From the NCBI GenBank assembly GCA_001599815.1, contig BCIA01000003.1:5681598-5745597 (forward strand): 64,000 nt of DNA. The letters are read 5' to 3'. The stretch is from Furcasterigmium furcatum. Taxonomy: Eukaryota; Ascomycota; Sordariomycetes; Glomerellales; Plectosphaerellaceae. How positions within the stretch are numbered: position 1 is the stretch's first letter; each line of letters opens with the position of its first letter. The notes beneath the pieces are model-generated. The model saw only the letters and a program-made list of their open reading frames with translations. It had not been told where the DNA came from and did no database searches. Both the position numbers and the translations under genes were made by a program. This document shows positions 34,249-44,603 of this stretch, one piece after another.

Positions 34249-35883
34249 ATGGCACCTTTCTGGGGCCTTCGGGGCTCTCGGCTCCAAGCCGCCATCTGGG
34301 CCGAAGCCTTCTTCAGCGTCATGATCTTTGGCTTCAACCAGTCATCTGCCGGCGGCGTCCTTTCTTTTCCGACGTTCAACGACCAGTTCCCACGAATCGA
34401 TACCTTGAATACTGTCGGCACGCAAAAGGCAGACAATGCGAGGATCCAAGGTACGCACACAGACCTATAGACAGTATGTCACATAGGAGCGAGTTAATAA
34501 CTTTGTATCTGAACAGGAACTGTCGTTGCGACGTACACACTATTCGGCGTATTCGGAGCTCTCGCTTGCACTTTTGGTGGCGACAAAATCGGCCGACGCA
34601 AGACTATATTCTCTGCCATTGTCACCCAGTCTCTTGGAGCTATTCTCCAAGCTTCGTCCACTACACTGGCTCAGTTTGTCGTTGGCCGAGCTTTTCTTGG
34701 TCTTGGCACTGGCGGTCTCATTGCTACCACCTCTGTCTGGCAGGCCGAGCTATCCCCGGCCGAAAGTCGAGGCTCTCACGTGGCAGCCTTCGGACTCTTC
34801 ACCAGCTCCGGCCACGCAGTGGCGCTCTGGCTCGCGTTTGGCATGTCATACACCCAGCCCAGTTCCGTTTCGTGGCGCCTCGTCCTCGCCGGCTCACTGT
34901 TCTTCTCCATGATTGGCGCTGGATTCATATTCACCCTGCCTGAGAGTCCTCGATGGCTGGGTAATGTTGACCGCTGGGAAGAGGCTCGGACCACTCTCGC
35001 CTGCCTATACGATGACGACCCGGGATCGGATCGGATCAACACTCTGGTGAGAGATATCCACGTCTCACTCGAGCTCTCCGGTCGTGGAAGATTGAACTCG
35101 CTGTTCAAAATGGATCGGCAGCGGACACTACATCGAGTCGTGCTTGCAGTTGTTCTGCAGATGTTCCTCCAGATGAACGGCATCAACTCTATCGTCTACT
35201 ATACACCTACGATATTTCGTCAACAGCTAGGTTTCTCGAGCACGGTCTCGCGTATCCTTGCGGCATCGTCTCAGTTGTCTTATGTCGCTGGCGCAATCGT
35301 GTGCTCGTGGACTGTTGATCGATTTGGGCGCCGCAACCTCATGTTTGTCAGCGCGACGCTCATGTGCGTCTGCTTCGCCTGTCTTGCCGGGACCTCGTCC
35401 GACCCCAACAACGAAGCAGCACTCAAATCGAGCGCCTTCTTCATCTTCTTTTACCTGTTTGTATACGTCCTGGGATTCCTGGGGATCCCGTTCCTATACG
35501 CAAGCGAGATTGCCCCTGTGCGACTTCGCGCAGCTATCTGTGGCATATCTACAGCGACTTCGTGGCTGTTTAACTTCTTAGTTGCGGAGGTGACTCCGAC
35601 GGCGTTTACTAACTTGGGCCATTGGTACTTCCTTGTGTTCGCTGGCATCAATGCAATCTGTGTCCCCACAGTCTATTTCTTTTACCCAGAGACAGCAAAA
35701 CGGTCCCTCGAAGAGATTGACGAAATTTTCGTCGCCTCGGAGAGTGTCTTTGATACCGTTCGCGTTGCTAGGAATTTACCTCGTGGGCATTTAGCAGACA
35801 TAGTGGGCGGGGACGGAAAGGAGAAAGGGGAGGCAGCGACTTCATATAAAGAGGATATCGCAAACTCACAAGGAAAAGCTTAG
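34249..35883 (+). CDS. MFS sugar transporter (hexose/lactose-permease type)
   Basis: A proton-coupled sugar importer with twelve membrane segments. Exons 34249-34450 and 34517-35883 (intron 66 bp) give 522 residues. Family motifs are present: GGDKIGRRKT after TM2, VGRAFLGLGTGG in TM4, PESPRWL after TM6, QMNGINSIVYYTP in TM7, DRFGRRN between TM8 and TM9, and FFYPETAKRSLEEID after TM12. The intron removal gives RIQGTVVATYTLFG, restoring TM2. The substrate is not predictable, but the lactose/quinate-like N-terminus differs from yeast HXT. It ends 47 bp from the stop of the convergent SDR gene and is the left end of the 34-44 kb block. Confidence 0.93.
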
Positions 35884-35930
35884 GTAGAGGGGTGGATGGC
35901 GGGTAACAATTACAATGATGTGCTACTCCA

Positions 35931-36863
35931 TCACTTCTCCCCGGTGTAATCCCGTACAATGTCCTCAACCGCGTTCCTGACATCCCCTCTTCTGAATCCA
36001 CCAAGCAACTTGACGTCCTCAGGATCCATATCATACGACACGTCCTTATCCCCAGTGACAACGACGCTGCGTGGCAGCACCGGGTGATCCCCTTCCTTTG
36101 CCTGCAATACAATGTTTTTGCCGAGAGCATGGAACCACATCTCCAGATACGCCACCCACGAGAGGTTCTCGTCTCCCAACAGAATTGCACGGCCGCTTAG
36201 CGAGCGAGCATTCTCAAGTGCGCCGGCTATCGCTTCGGCCATCGACGTAGTGGACATGAAGTTGGTGCTATACTCGGGAGCACAAGGTGGCTCCGAGGTC
36301 AGCTCTCCCTTCGCGTACTGGACGTAGGTTTGCAAATGGGGAACCCGAAGCCCCGGAAGGGCACCAATAACGGCGCCAGGATCGAGGCTGATGGCGTGGA
36401 ATGTTGGCGCTGCGAAGGCCACGACGCCATCTGAGGCCAGCTTTCGAGAACGAACGTACGCATTCGTGTCGATACGCTCGGGCGCCATGTGAGGTGCAAG
36501 GCTGCCGATATGGATAAAGATCTCGACACCGGCATCTTTTGCACGCCTTGCGAAAGCCGGAAGAGCTTCTCCGTTCACGCGAAGAAGATGTTGATCTGCC
36601 ACGGCTTGTTGGTCGGGTGGTACGTGTCGCGCATCAGGGCCGGCACAGAAAACAACACCTTCGAACTCGCTGAGAGTTTCTTTGGTGAAGTCACCCTGCG
36701 TAAGGAAATCGCCCCTGATGTAATTGATATTTTTCAATGACGGAATGTCTGTGGGCGGTGTGTCTCGGCGGCCAGTGATGGTGACTTGGTGGCCGAGAGA
36801 CTGTAGGTGTGTAGCGGCGGTGCCACCAATCAACCCTGTGCCTCCTACAATGAGAACTCTCAT
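35931..36863 (-). CDS. NAD(P)-dependent epimerase/SDR-like oxidoreductase
   Basis: From MRVLIVGGTGLIGG the protein has 310 residues. An ATG at 36929 would add 22 residues ahead of the Rossmann fold and is less likely. The glycine motif GGTGLIG binds the dinucleotide, and SLGHQVTITGRR ends in an arginine pair suited to NADP. The usual active-site tyrosine region reads AYVRSRK: lysine is five instead of four residues after Tyr, with Arg at the standard place, so it may be an atypical SDR. DPGAVIGALPG and the C-terminal variable domain (LGDENLSWVAYLEMW) match epimerase-type sugar-nucleotide or sugar-acid enzymes. The substrate is unknown. It is single exon and convergent with the sugar transporter. 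Confidence 0.88.
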   Translation of the reverse strand: MRVLIVGGTGLIGGTAATHLQSLGHQVTITGRRDTPPTDIPSLKNINYIRGDFLTQGDFTKETLSEFEGVVFCAGPDARHVPPDQQAVADQHLLRVNGEALPAFARRAKDAGVEIFIHIGSLAPHMAPERIDTNAYVRSRKLASDGVVAFAAPTFHAISLDPGAVIGALPGLRVPHLQTYVQYAKGELTSEPPCAPEYSTNFMSTTSMAEAIAGALENARSLSGRAILLGDENLSWVAYLEMWFHALGKNIVLQAKEGDHPVLPRSVVVTGDKDVSYDMDPEDVKLLGGFRRGDVRNAVEDIVRDYTGEK

Positions 36864-38000
36864 TTTGTTGGTGGGAATGGGAGCAGTGGTTTTTTGGTCT
36901 ACGGGTTGATTAGTTAGGGGGAGGTTCACAATGGGAAATGGGATTCTGGAGCGCTTTTCACCTCTCGCGGAGTTTCAAACTCTCCAAGCGGAGAATTACA
37001 AATCCACGCAGATCGCAATGGGTGGGGGTTCGATCCGAGAATGTCCTGCGGAGTTTCAGGGTTTCCAGACGGAGAATGACAAATCCTTAACTTCGTTTGT
37101 CTGCAGGGTTCTGATCCTGATGGCAGGGTATCTTGAGCAGGATCCTGATGGACGCGTGGTACTAAGTCAAGGCTATGCGGTAGTAGTTGGCCCTCAGCTC
37201 TCGCCCCATCGATGTCTCCGCTGGTATCGCATGCTGCTTGGCAATAGCCGCCATGGCATTGCTTGCGTGCCAGACTGGCGCGTACACGGTACCCTCGATG
37301 AATAAGGAGGCATGCAGCCTCACCTCGCCGTCGTCTTTCCCTCTCTTGGTTCACTTGATGCAAGTGAGTGAGTAGAGTGCTGTCAGAGCCTAGTGGTGGC
37401 ATGTAGGTTGGCGGGATAAGCACTCAGTCGGAAATTTCCTTAGTTATGTACCTACATTCACCCTCTTTGGCACCAAGAACGAATTAATCTCTAGCCCCGA
37501 GGCTCTTTATATTTATCGATTAGCGGGTTCTCCGTGTAATGGCTGAGAGGAAAGCCTTATATCCTTATGCGAAGGTAGCTGGAGAAGGCCCATGGTTCGA
37601 AGAAGTCGGAGAGCCGGAGGGAGAGCCTTGAGATCCAGGGACGAGCTAATTTATCATCCTCCGCCCCGAATCTACGGACTGACCGTTACAGCTACGTTAC
37701 AACGATCCGATGAGTTCACCATTATGATAGTACTCCGTGCACGCTAAGGACGAACTAAAGTAGAAGCCGAGCATCGGCTCTGTTTAAAAGGCGGAGAGGC
37801 CCCGCAACGCAACAAGTTCACCAATGATCACGACTAGCGAGCTTTTCCCCGGTTCTCGGCTCGAGAAACTCGTCACGAAGAATCACCTCCGTCCCAGCTT
37901 GAACCATCGCTCCAGAGCAGCTATAACCCCTGGCCCCAGGATTTCGGCTCGAAAGATTCTTGCTCGTCTCGTTATCACAATCTCGCCCCAGATACCGCAG
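36864..38000. other. Intergenic, 1.1 kb, between SDR and regulator genes
   Basis: Contains an 81-bp-period imperfect duplication (listed separately) and then nothing coding. The segment 37440-37800 is AT-richer. The regulator gene may start earlier, at an in-frame ATG at 37824. Confidence 0.55.
36967..37086. repeat. Imperfect direct repeat, 39-bp core at 81-bp spacing
   Basis: 36967-37005 and 37048-37086 share GCGGAGTTTC, then CGGAGAAT and ACAAATCC in the same order, with scattered differences. Weaker similarity extends to the left of each copy. It lies immediately upstream of the SDR gene. Confidence 0.7.
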
Positions 38001-40060
38001 ATGGCCTCTCATGCAACATCACCCCGGCGGGGGCTTCGGTCCAATACTGGCTGGTAAGACCTCCACCGATCCTGCATGTCACGTGGGATTAGAGCTGCGA
38101 TGGGACCAGTCCACTAAGACCAGTGAATCCAGCCTTACCTGTCGAACTAGGCGGGTCAAGTGTGACGAAGGACGGCCCTCCTGCGTGAATTGCAGCAAAA
38201 AGGACAGAGAATGCCGCTATGGCTCTCAGGATTCGGCGCACGTGCAACCAAGGCGGCAGAAGCGGAAAACCTCGGACTCGAGGGGCAGCGACGCCGCTTC
38301 AGAGCTCTCGGCAGGGACACCGAGGCCTCAAGGATCGCGCGCCGAGATCGAAGGGAACTCCGTCTCGTTCACCATCGACGACCCACAGACTCCGACTGTC
38401 AACGCGTTGGATGCCACGGTGATTTCACTTGATGAGCAGGCAGTTGAAGCAGGACATGGACCGGCTGCAGCCCAGACAGAACTCCATGCAGTGTCGAGTC
38501 AGGCTGCAGATGCAAGGGGAGTGCCCCTGGGCGTCGAGCACCCCGAGATCCTCTCGCCCTTCTCGTTTACTCTTGGGTCCATCTTGCTGGGCGCAGATCA
38601 TACTCATCACCAAAACGACTTTCCGGCGCCCCGGACCTTGGCCATTGAGCCTTCCAGCCAGTTCAATGAAGAGCGTCTGGCTCCTTGCACGACACTCCGT
38701 GTCGAATATCAGATCCAGCTGTCCGACACGGAGGTCTATGTCTTCCGAAACTACGTGGACAATGTCTCCCACTGGGTAAGCGGTAAACCCCACGTGGCAG
38801 GCATCCACGACACTCTGTTACTTGAATGTTGACTTGACCGTTAGATCGACTCATTCTCCTGCGACCGTCCATTCCACCTCCAGATTCCTATGCTCGCCCT
38901 CAAGTGTCCAGCCCTCCTGCATGCTTGCCTGGCTCTGTCATCAAAGCAGCTCGACCTCGTGGGCAAAGCTATTCCTTCACAATTGCACGAGGGATCAACG
39001 TTGAGGTTCTATCGTCTCGCTCTGAGCGCCATTCGCGGACTACTACTACAACCAGACTCGGCCCAGAGCAATGAGATCCTCGCAGCTTGCATGATTCTAT
39101 CAACGTAAGGATACCGCCCGTACCTCCGAGAGGAATCGCATGAACTAACGTGGCTTTCAAGGTATGAAATGCTAGACGTCGTCGGTGACTCAATGAGCTC
39201 TCACCTCCCAGGGCTCTCATCCCTCCTACAGGCCCGACAAGTGTACGGAGACGCGAATGGCATCACGGGCGCCTGCTACTGGACCTGGTACCGCCACGAG
39301 ATATGGGCCGCGATACGGACGGGCCAGTGTCTTTCCCTCGACGAGAGCTACTGGCACCCGGAGGAAGTTGACTCCTTCGACGGACTGACCATCGACCAGG
39401 TGGCCAATCGAGTGATCTTCATCTTTGGTCAGTGTATCAACTATTGCAACAAGAGCAGTAGCAGGAGACGCAGTGGCGGAGGGAACGATGGATGGTTGAG
39501 CGACGGCAATGGCGAGCTGGCCCGTCTGGAGAGGTCCCTGGATGAGTGGAAGGCTAAGATGCCGCCGGCCATGGCATGTCTCGACACCGAACTACTGGGG
39601 CCTACCGATGTAGATGTGAGGGTCTTTGGGAAGAAAAGCTTCCTATACCCTCAAAGTGGTACGTTTTTCCTCCTGCTCGATGAGCTGAAAGAGCCCTACT
39701 CATCATATTCCAGCTGTCGCACATCAGGTCTTCCACGCCAGCAAAATCTTGCTGTACATCCATAGAACCACCTTCGTCCCAGACGGCCCTGGTCTCACAA
39801 ACTGTTCCTTCCTGTCGCTCCGGCGACGGATCGAGATGCACAGGTGGAACATATTCTGGATAGCCAACTCGAAGATTCCGGACTCGTGGGGATTGGTATC
39901 GACCCAGTGTCTGTACATCGCGGGGTTGGTGACTGAGGGGGCGCAGGAGAGACAGAAGACATTGGATATGATTGATCAGGTCCAGTTGGACACTGGGCGC
40001 AGGACGAGTTATCTTTCTCACGATCTGCGGATACTATGGGACCGGGCAGGGGAGTTCTAG
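38001..40060 (+). CDS. Zn2Cys6 transcription factor of the 34-44 kb block
   Basis: Exons 38001-38053, 38133-38775, 38845-39104, 39162-39658 and 39714-40060 give 599 residues. The first intron splits the codon of the first zinc cysteine, and splicing restores TGCLTCRTRRVKCDEG. The cluster is C18, C21, C28, C35, C38, C45. A basic stretch (RRQKRK) and a Ser/Pro-rich linker follow. The C-terminal half carries fungal regulator signatures: DSFSCDRPFHLQIPMLALKC, ACMILSTYEMLD and YIHRTTFVPDGPG. The ATG at 38001 was chosen because the 59 extra residues from 37824 look non-coding. It ends 64 bp from the stop of the convergent dehydrogenase gene. It is the natural candidate for pathway-specific control of the neighbouring genes. 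Confidence 0.92.
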
Positions 40061-40124
40061 CGGTTGAGATTATCTCTACTAGTGACAGCGACTATTCTCG
40101 ACTCCAGCGTCCATCTCTTCCCAT

Positions 40125-42077
40125 TCAGGCATGCCCCCAAAATCCGATGAGTGAGGCGACGGAAAAGTCTTGAGAGCCGTGCTTGTAGTTCACGGACTTG
40201 TACACCTGATACGCAGCATCGAGCAAGCGGCCGGGGAACTTTACTGCCTTGGTGACCTCCTTGAGAGATGCCTAGGAAATTCTCGTCAGTAACTTGCCAC
40301 GTCTACCAGGGAATTGGGTGACCGCACCAGAATCTTCATCGTGTCCCCCAAGGTCTGGATGCCCATCTCAGCATCAGCCGCGAAGTCCTTGCTCAACATC
40401 TTCGGTACGACATTCTTGTACTGGATGCTCGATCCAGCAGCGCCGGCAATCAGCCGGTATGTCAGGTCAGGAGAGGCTCCTGCCGCGATGGTAAGCGAGT
40501 AGCACTCGGCAGACGCGGCAACGTGGATGAGAGCCGCGAGCTTGACCACGAGGTGCATGGCGGATGCCGAGCCGATATCCCCGGTTACGGGCGCTGGCGT
40601 CCACTGGCTTCCGAGTGCGCTCTCCACGGCCTTTCCGAGACCATGATGGCATGCGGAGAATATGAAGAGCTGGAGCTTTCGATCAGTGGCATGTACATGG
40701 AAGGCCAGGATATGAGAGAACAGACCTGCGGCTTTGTGTAGTCGTCTGACTTGGCGACTCCGTAGTCGAAGAACTTGAGATGCTGGTGCTGTGAGATGAG
40801 GGTCTTGGTCCGCTCCTTGTTGCTGAGATGAGAAGCGATGCCGACGAAGGTGTTCTCGGTCAAGCTGGCCAGGTGAGTATCCAGCACAAGAGCATCGTCG
40901 TCGCTGAAGGCCTGCAACTTCGTTCCGGTAGGAGAACTAGCTGTTGCCATGAACTGGTCCTGCAGATCTTTGACGCTCGAGATGAGAGCGACCGGCATGA
41001 CTTCTGCGGAGACTCCATTAAGGACAACCTCAGCGGTCGGCTCCACGACCTTGATGCCCATGACATTCTCGTAGTTGCAGACAACGCTGGCATCGTCGTC
41101 TCGCCCATGGCCCCGTGCCGCTCTCTCAACAAAAGCCTGAAGAGCTGTCGAGGCAATTGGGCAGGGAAGCGACAGGTTATCAGCCGTTTCTGTGACGATG
41201 CCCAAGTCTTTGGTGAAGATGTCGACGGCAGACCTTGGGGTCCAGTCTGCTTCCAGCATCATCATCCCACGATCGCCCATGATCCAGCTGGCTCCTTCGC
41301 TTTTCATGAGAATCTCGTAAGCCTCTCTGCTTGACAGCCCCAATGATTTCGCGAGCGCCAGTGCTTCTGCTGCGACCACTATTTGTGTCCCAGCGAGGTG
41401 CTGGTTGATCCTGGTCACCATGTTAGCACTCGGCTGTCGTCAACTTGGAATCTCACAGTCAGACGCACATCTTGATTACACTCGCCGATCCGAGCAATCC
41501 CGTTGGGAACAATCGACCCGGGGCGGAGATGGCCTCGAGCTCTGGGGAAATCGCCTTGGTGGTTTCCGGGCTTCCACCCAGCATGATCTTGAACATGTGT
41601 TAGATCAGAACCGGAGGTACGGAGAAGGAGGATGATGCTACTTACAGATAGATTTCCGGTAGCTGCGCCCACGAATCCTCCGGAAACAGGACAATCCAGA
41701 AGACGGATGTCGGACCTGCCGACCTTCTTGAGACGACTCTCAAGATCCACAACATATGTCGGTGGCACGGTGCTGAAGAGGCATAAGATGGCAGACTCCG
41801 GGAGCGACGAGGCCGCGCCGTCTTCGCCAAAGATGACGGAGTCGGCCTGCGCGGGCGTCGCCACCATGATGAAGAACTTGTGCTGGCCTCGCGCGGCTTC
41901 CCGTGCCGATGAGAACGGTCGCCCTCCGATCTTTGCAAACTTGTCGAGAGCGTGGGCGCTGACATCGAATCCGTTCACGGCGAAACCGTGCTTGATCAGG
42001 TTCGAGGCCATGCCAAAGCCCATGGCCCCGAGGCCGGCGAAGCCAAGTTGCCTGGCATTTTCCACTGGCAGGGTCAT
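40125..42077 (-). CDS. Tandem beta-hydroxyacid dehydrogenase (HIBADH-like), second unit degenerate
   Basis: Minus-strand exons 42077-41646, 41587-41469, 41410-40726, 40669-40328 and 40271-40125 give 574 residues, about twice a normal 3-hydroxyisobutyrate dehydrogenase. Unit one is intact: dinucleotide motif GLGAMG at 15-20, substrate motif DCPVSGG near 128-134, and catalytic K183 with Asn three residues on (SVIKMINQHLAG). Unit two, from about residue 310, lacks a Gly-rich nucleotide motif but keeps the all-helical half (GDIGSASAMHLVVKLAALIH). This resembles the N-terminal half of plant and fungal fusion proteins related to L-threonate and similar dehydrogenases. Likely chemistry is NAD-dependent oxidation of a hydroxyacid such as a sugar-derived one; the substrate is inferred. 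It diverges from the MFS carrier at 42746. Confidence 0.9.
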
Positions 42078-42212
42078 TCTGAAAGTATGATTTGCTGGAA
42101 CAGGGTTGGTCTTGGAGACGGACGATCTGTCTTTGCTCAACTGATACCATATATGTCGCACTGACACGGCTCGGGCATGATAAATACTAGAACCAAAGGG
42201 GGCTGCCGATCA

Positions 42213-42240
42213 TTTGGGCATTTTGGGCATGCAAATGCCC
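42213..42240. repeat. GGGCAT half-site cluster with palindrome
   Basis: Two direct TTTGGGCAT copies are followed by an inverted ATGCCC, making GGGCAT-GCAA-ATGCCC at 42225-42240. It is about 140-160 bp upstream of the dehydrogenase ATG. A regulator site is plausible. Confidence 0.6.
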
Positions 42241-42405
42241 CGGCCCCTCATGTCTTGGGTCATAGCTGCAGTGCTCTCTGCTATTCTGGGGTCCTGCTCG
42301 CCATCGAGAGCAAATCTCGTGTCGAGTTTACCCCGGCCGCTTGTTATATCCGGCAAAGTCGCCCCAAGATTACTGCTCCTCTGCTATTACTAGTCTGCTT
42401 GGGAC

Positions 42406-42477
42406 TTTCGAGACGAATCTCCAGTATTTTAGCAGTGGCAGAACTTTCGGCACGAGAAACGAAGATTCGTCTCGAAA
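42406..42477. repeat. Perfect 15-bp inverted repeat in the divergent promoter
   Basis: The arms are 42406-42420 (TTTCGAGACGAATCT) and 42463-42477 (AGATTCGTCTCGAAA), with a 42-bp spacer. Every base pairs. They sit roughly midway between the two genes. Confidence 0.85.
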
Positions 42478-42745
42478 AGCTCAGGTCATTCCCCACGGCA
42501 GCGACTCATGATCCCGGCTCAGCCCCATGGGGACGTTGATGCACCCCACAAACACCAGTGAACCACCAGTCCGCATCACACTACCGAGGAAACTGGCAGC
42601 AGTCAGACAGGTCTTGTATAAAGTCTTTGGTCTCAAGCGTTGTTCAGTCTGATGATCATCTTGGGCATCGAGAAACTCACTGCAGATCCCTTCTTCTGCT
42701 CTTCTTCCGTATCCTTTCCACCCGTCTGTCCTGCAAGCTGCCAAC

Positions 42746-44463
42746 ATGACCACTTCGAAAGAAGAGATGTCGACTGCGACGACCGGTCCTCCGGAGCAGG
42801 ATATCACCGCCGTGGTCGACACCTGGTCGCCCGAAGAGCGCGCAGAGCGTGAGAAGAAGTTCGTCAAGAAGATGGACTGGCGCCTTCTCCCGATTCTCGT
42901 ACGTCGTTCTCGCCCGTCGCAGTGTTTACTCATGGATGTCTCGTGGCCACGATACTAATTCCTCGTAGATGGTCATGTACGTGATGAACTACATCGACAG
43001 AAACGCCCTTCCGCATGCTCGAGTCCAGGGGATCGAAGAAGATCTCGGCCTTGCTGGATACGAATACAACATCGTCCTGAGTCTGACTTTTATCGGCTAC
43101 ATCTTGATGCAAGGTCAGCCTGATTCCACCCGGCCCAAGCCTGCACCCGCATACATTGCTAACCGCACACCTGCAGTCCCGAGCAACATGATCTTGTCCA
43201 AGGTGCGGCCGAGTTGGTACCTGCCGGCGTGCATGGTGGCATGGGGAATTGTCAGCGGCCTGTCGGGAGTCGTGCAGAACTTCGCTGGTCTCGCGACTTG
43301 CCGTTTCTTCTTGGGGATCACCGAGGTATGTCCCTTTGAATCCAACTGAGCCTGATATCCCATGCTGATTGAAATAGGCACCCTTCTTCTCGGGCGTTGC
43401 TTTTCTCTTCAGTGGATGGTACACTCGGACCGAGCTCGGTGTCCGCCTCTCCATCTTCTACTGCGCAGCGATGCTATCTGGAGCATTCGGCGGGTTGTTT
43501 GCCGCAGGCATCGCCGCTGCATTCAAGAACCACCATATCGAGTCGTGGCGCTGGCTCTTCGGCATTGAAGGCATCGCGACAGTTGTTTTTGCTGTTGTGA
43601 CGGGCTTCACTATCCCGGACTGGCCTGCAACAACGCGATTCCTCTCACCCGAAGAGCGTGCCATCGGCGTGAGACTCCTCGTGGAGGACGCAGGCGACCA
43701 GGAGGAAGATATCTCGACCGGGGCCGCCTTCAAAATGGCCTGCAAGGACTATCGGGTCTGGCTCTGTGTCTTGGGCCAGGTCTGCATCCAGGCCGTCGCG
43801 TCACTCACGAACTTCCTCCCAACCCTGGTCCAGAACTTCGGATACGGCACTATCGAGACGCTCCTCTTGACAGCTCCCCCATATCTCCTCACAGCAGGCG
43901 TGTGCTTGGCCACGTCCTGGTACTCGGATCGACTGTCTGCCCGATCTCCGTTCATCGTCGGGCCAAGTCTGGTGGGAGCAGCCGGTATCATCATCACGAT
44001 CACGACAACGAACACGGCGGCCCGCTACTTTGCCATCTTCCTCATGCTCCCCGGCACGTACGGCTGCCTGATGATCTCTAACGCTTGGATGGCCAACATC
44101 GCCGCACGTCCCGCCAAGAAAAGAGCAATTGCCCTTGCCATGAACAACTCGGTCGGCAACTCAGCTTTGGTGTGGACGCCTTACTTGTACCCTAAGAGTG
44201 ACGGACCTCGGTACACGACTGCATGGGCGGTGAACCTGTCTCTCACGGCTGTCTGCATTGCGTCTACCATCCTCCTCCGTATCCTCCTGTCAAGGGACAA
44301 CAAGAAGCTTGGTGGAATGGCCGATTTGAGGGATGACGACGAGAGCGGAGATGGCGCCAAACAGTCTGCGGCTCATGTTGATAGCCATGCCGCCGCCACT
44401 GCGACATCCCAGGATGCGCATGGAGGTGTCAGGGCAGGACTGAAGGCCAGGTATCAGATCTAA
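42746..44463 (+). CDS. MFS carrier, anion:cation symporter (allantoate permease) family
   Basis: A plasma-membrane importer of carboxylates, vitamins or allantoate-like anions (Dal5/Tna1 type). Exons 42746-42898, 42969-43113, 43177-43325 and 43378-44463 give 510 residues. The hydrophilic N-terminus ends in KKMDWRLLPIL, then MVMYVMNYIDRNALPHAR in TM1, which is the ACS signature, and later PSNMILSKVRPSWYLP and RFFLGITEAPFFSG. The loop after TM6 reads TIPDWPATTRFLSPEER. Four exons with short introns (70, 63 and 52 bp) fit together in frame. The C-terminus is hydrophilic and Asp/His-rich. Divergent pairing with the hydroxyacid dehydrogenase suggests uptake of that enzyme's substrate or precursor. 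Confidence 0.94.
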
Positions 44464-44603
44464 GGCCCTGCTCGGCCAACATCTGCACAAAAAGAACTAG
44501 ACTAGGGGGTTGGGTCACTTTGGGATGCTGGGGGAAACTATACGGGAATTACATTCATGACATTTTAAATACAGGTACCGCTGCTTGCCACTGATAAGAG
44601 CTG

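Larger units (their letters stand above)
42078..42745. promoter_or_regulatory. Divergent promoter of dehydrogenase and ACS-type MFS genes
   Basis: This 668-bp region lies between two start codons facing away from each other. It contains a perfect 15-bp inverted repeat and a cluster of GGGCAT half sites, listed separately. Shared control of the two genes is likely. Confidence 0.75.

Noticed and set aside
37026..37036. GGTTCGATCC resembling a tRNA B box
   Set aside because: No A box, acceptor stem or anticodon arm at proper spacing; it lies within the local direct repeat.
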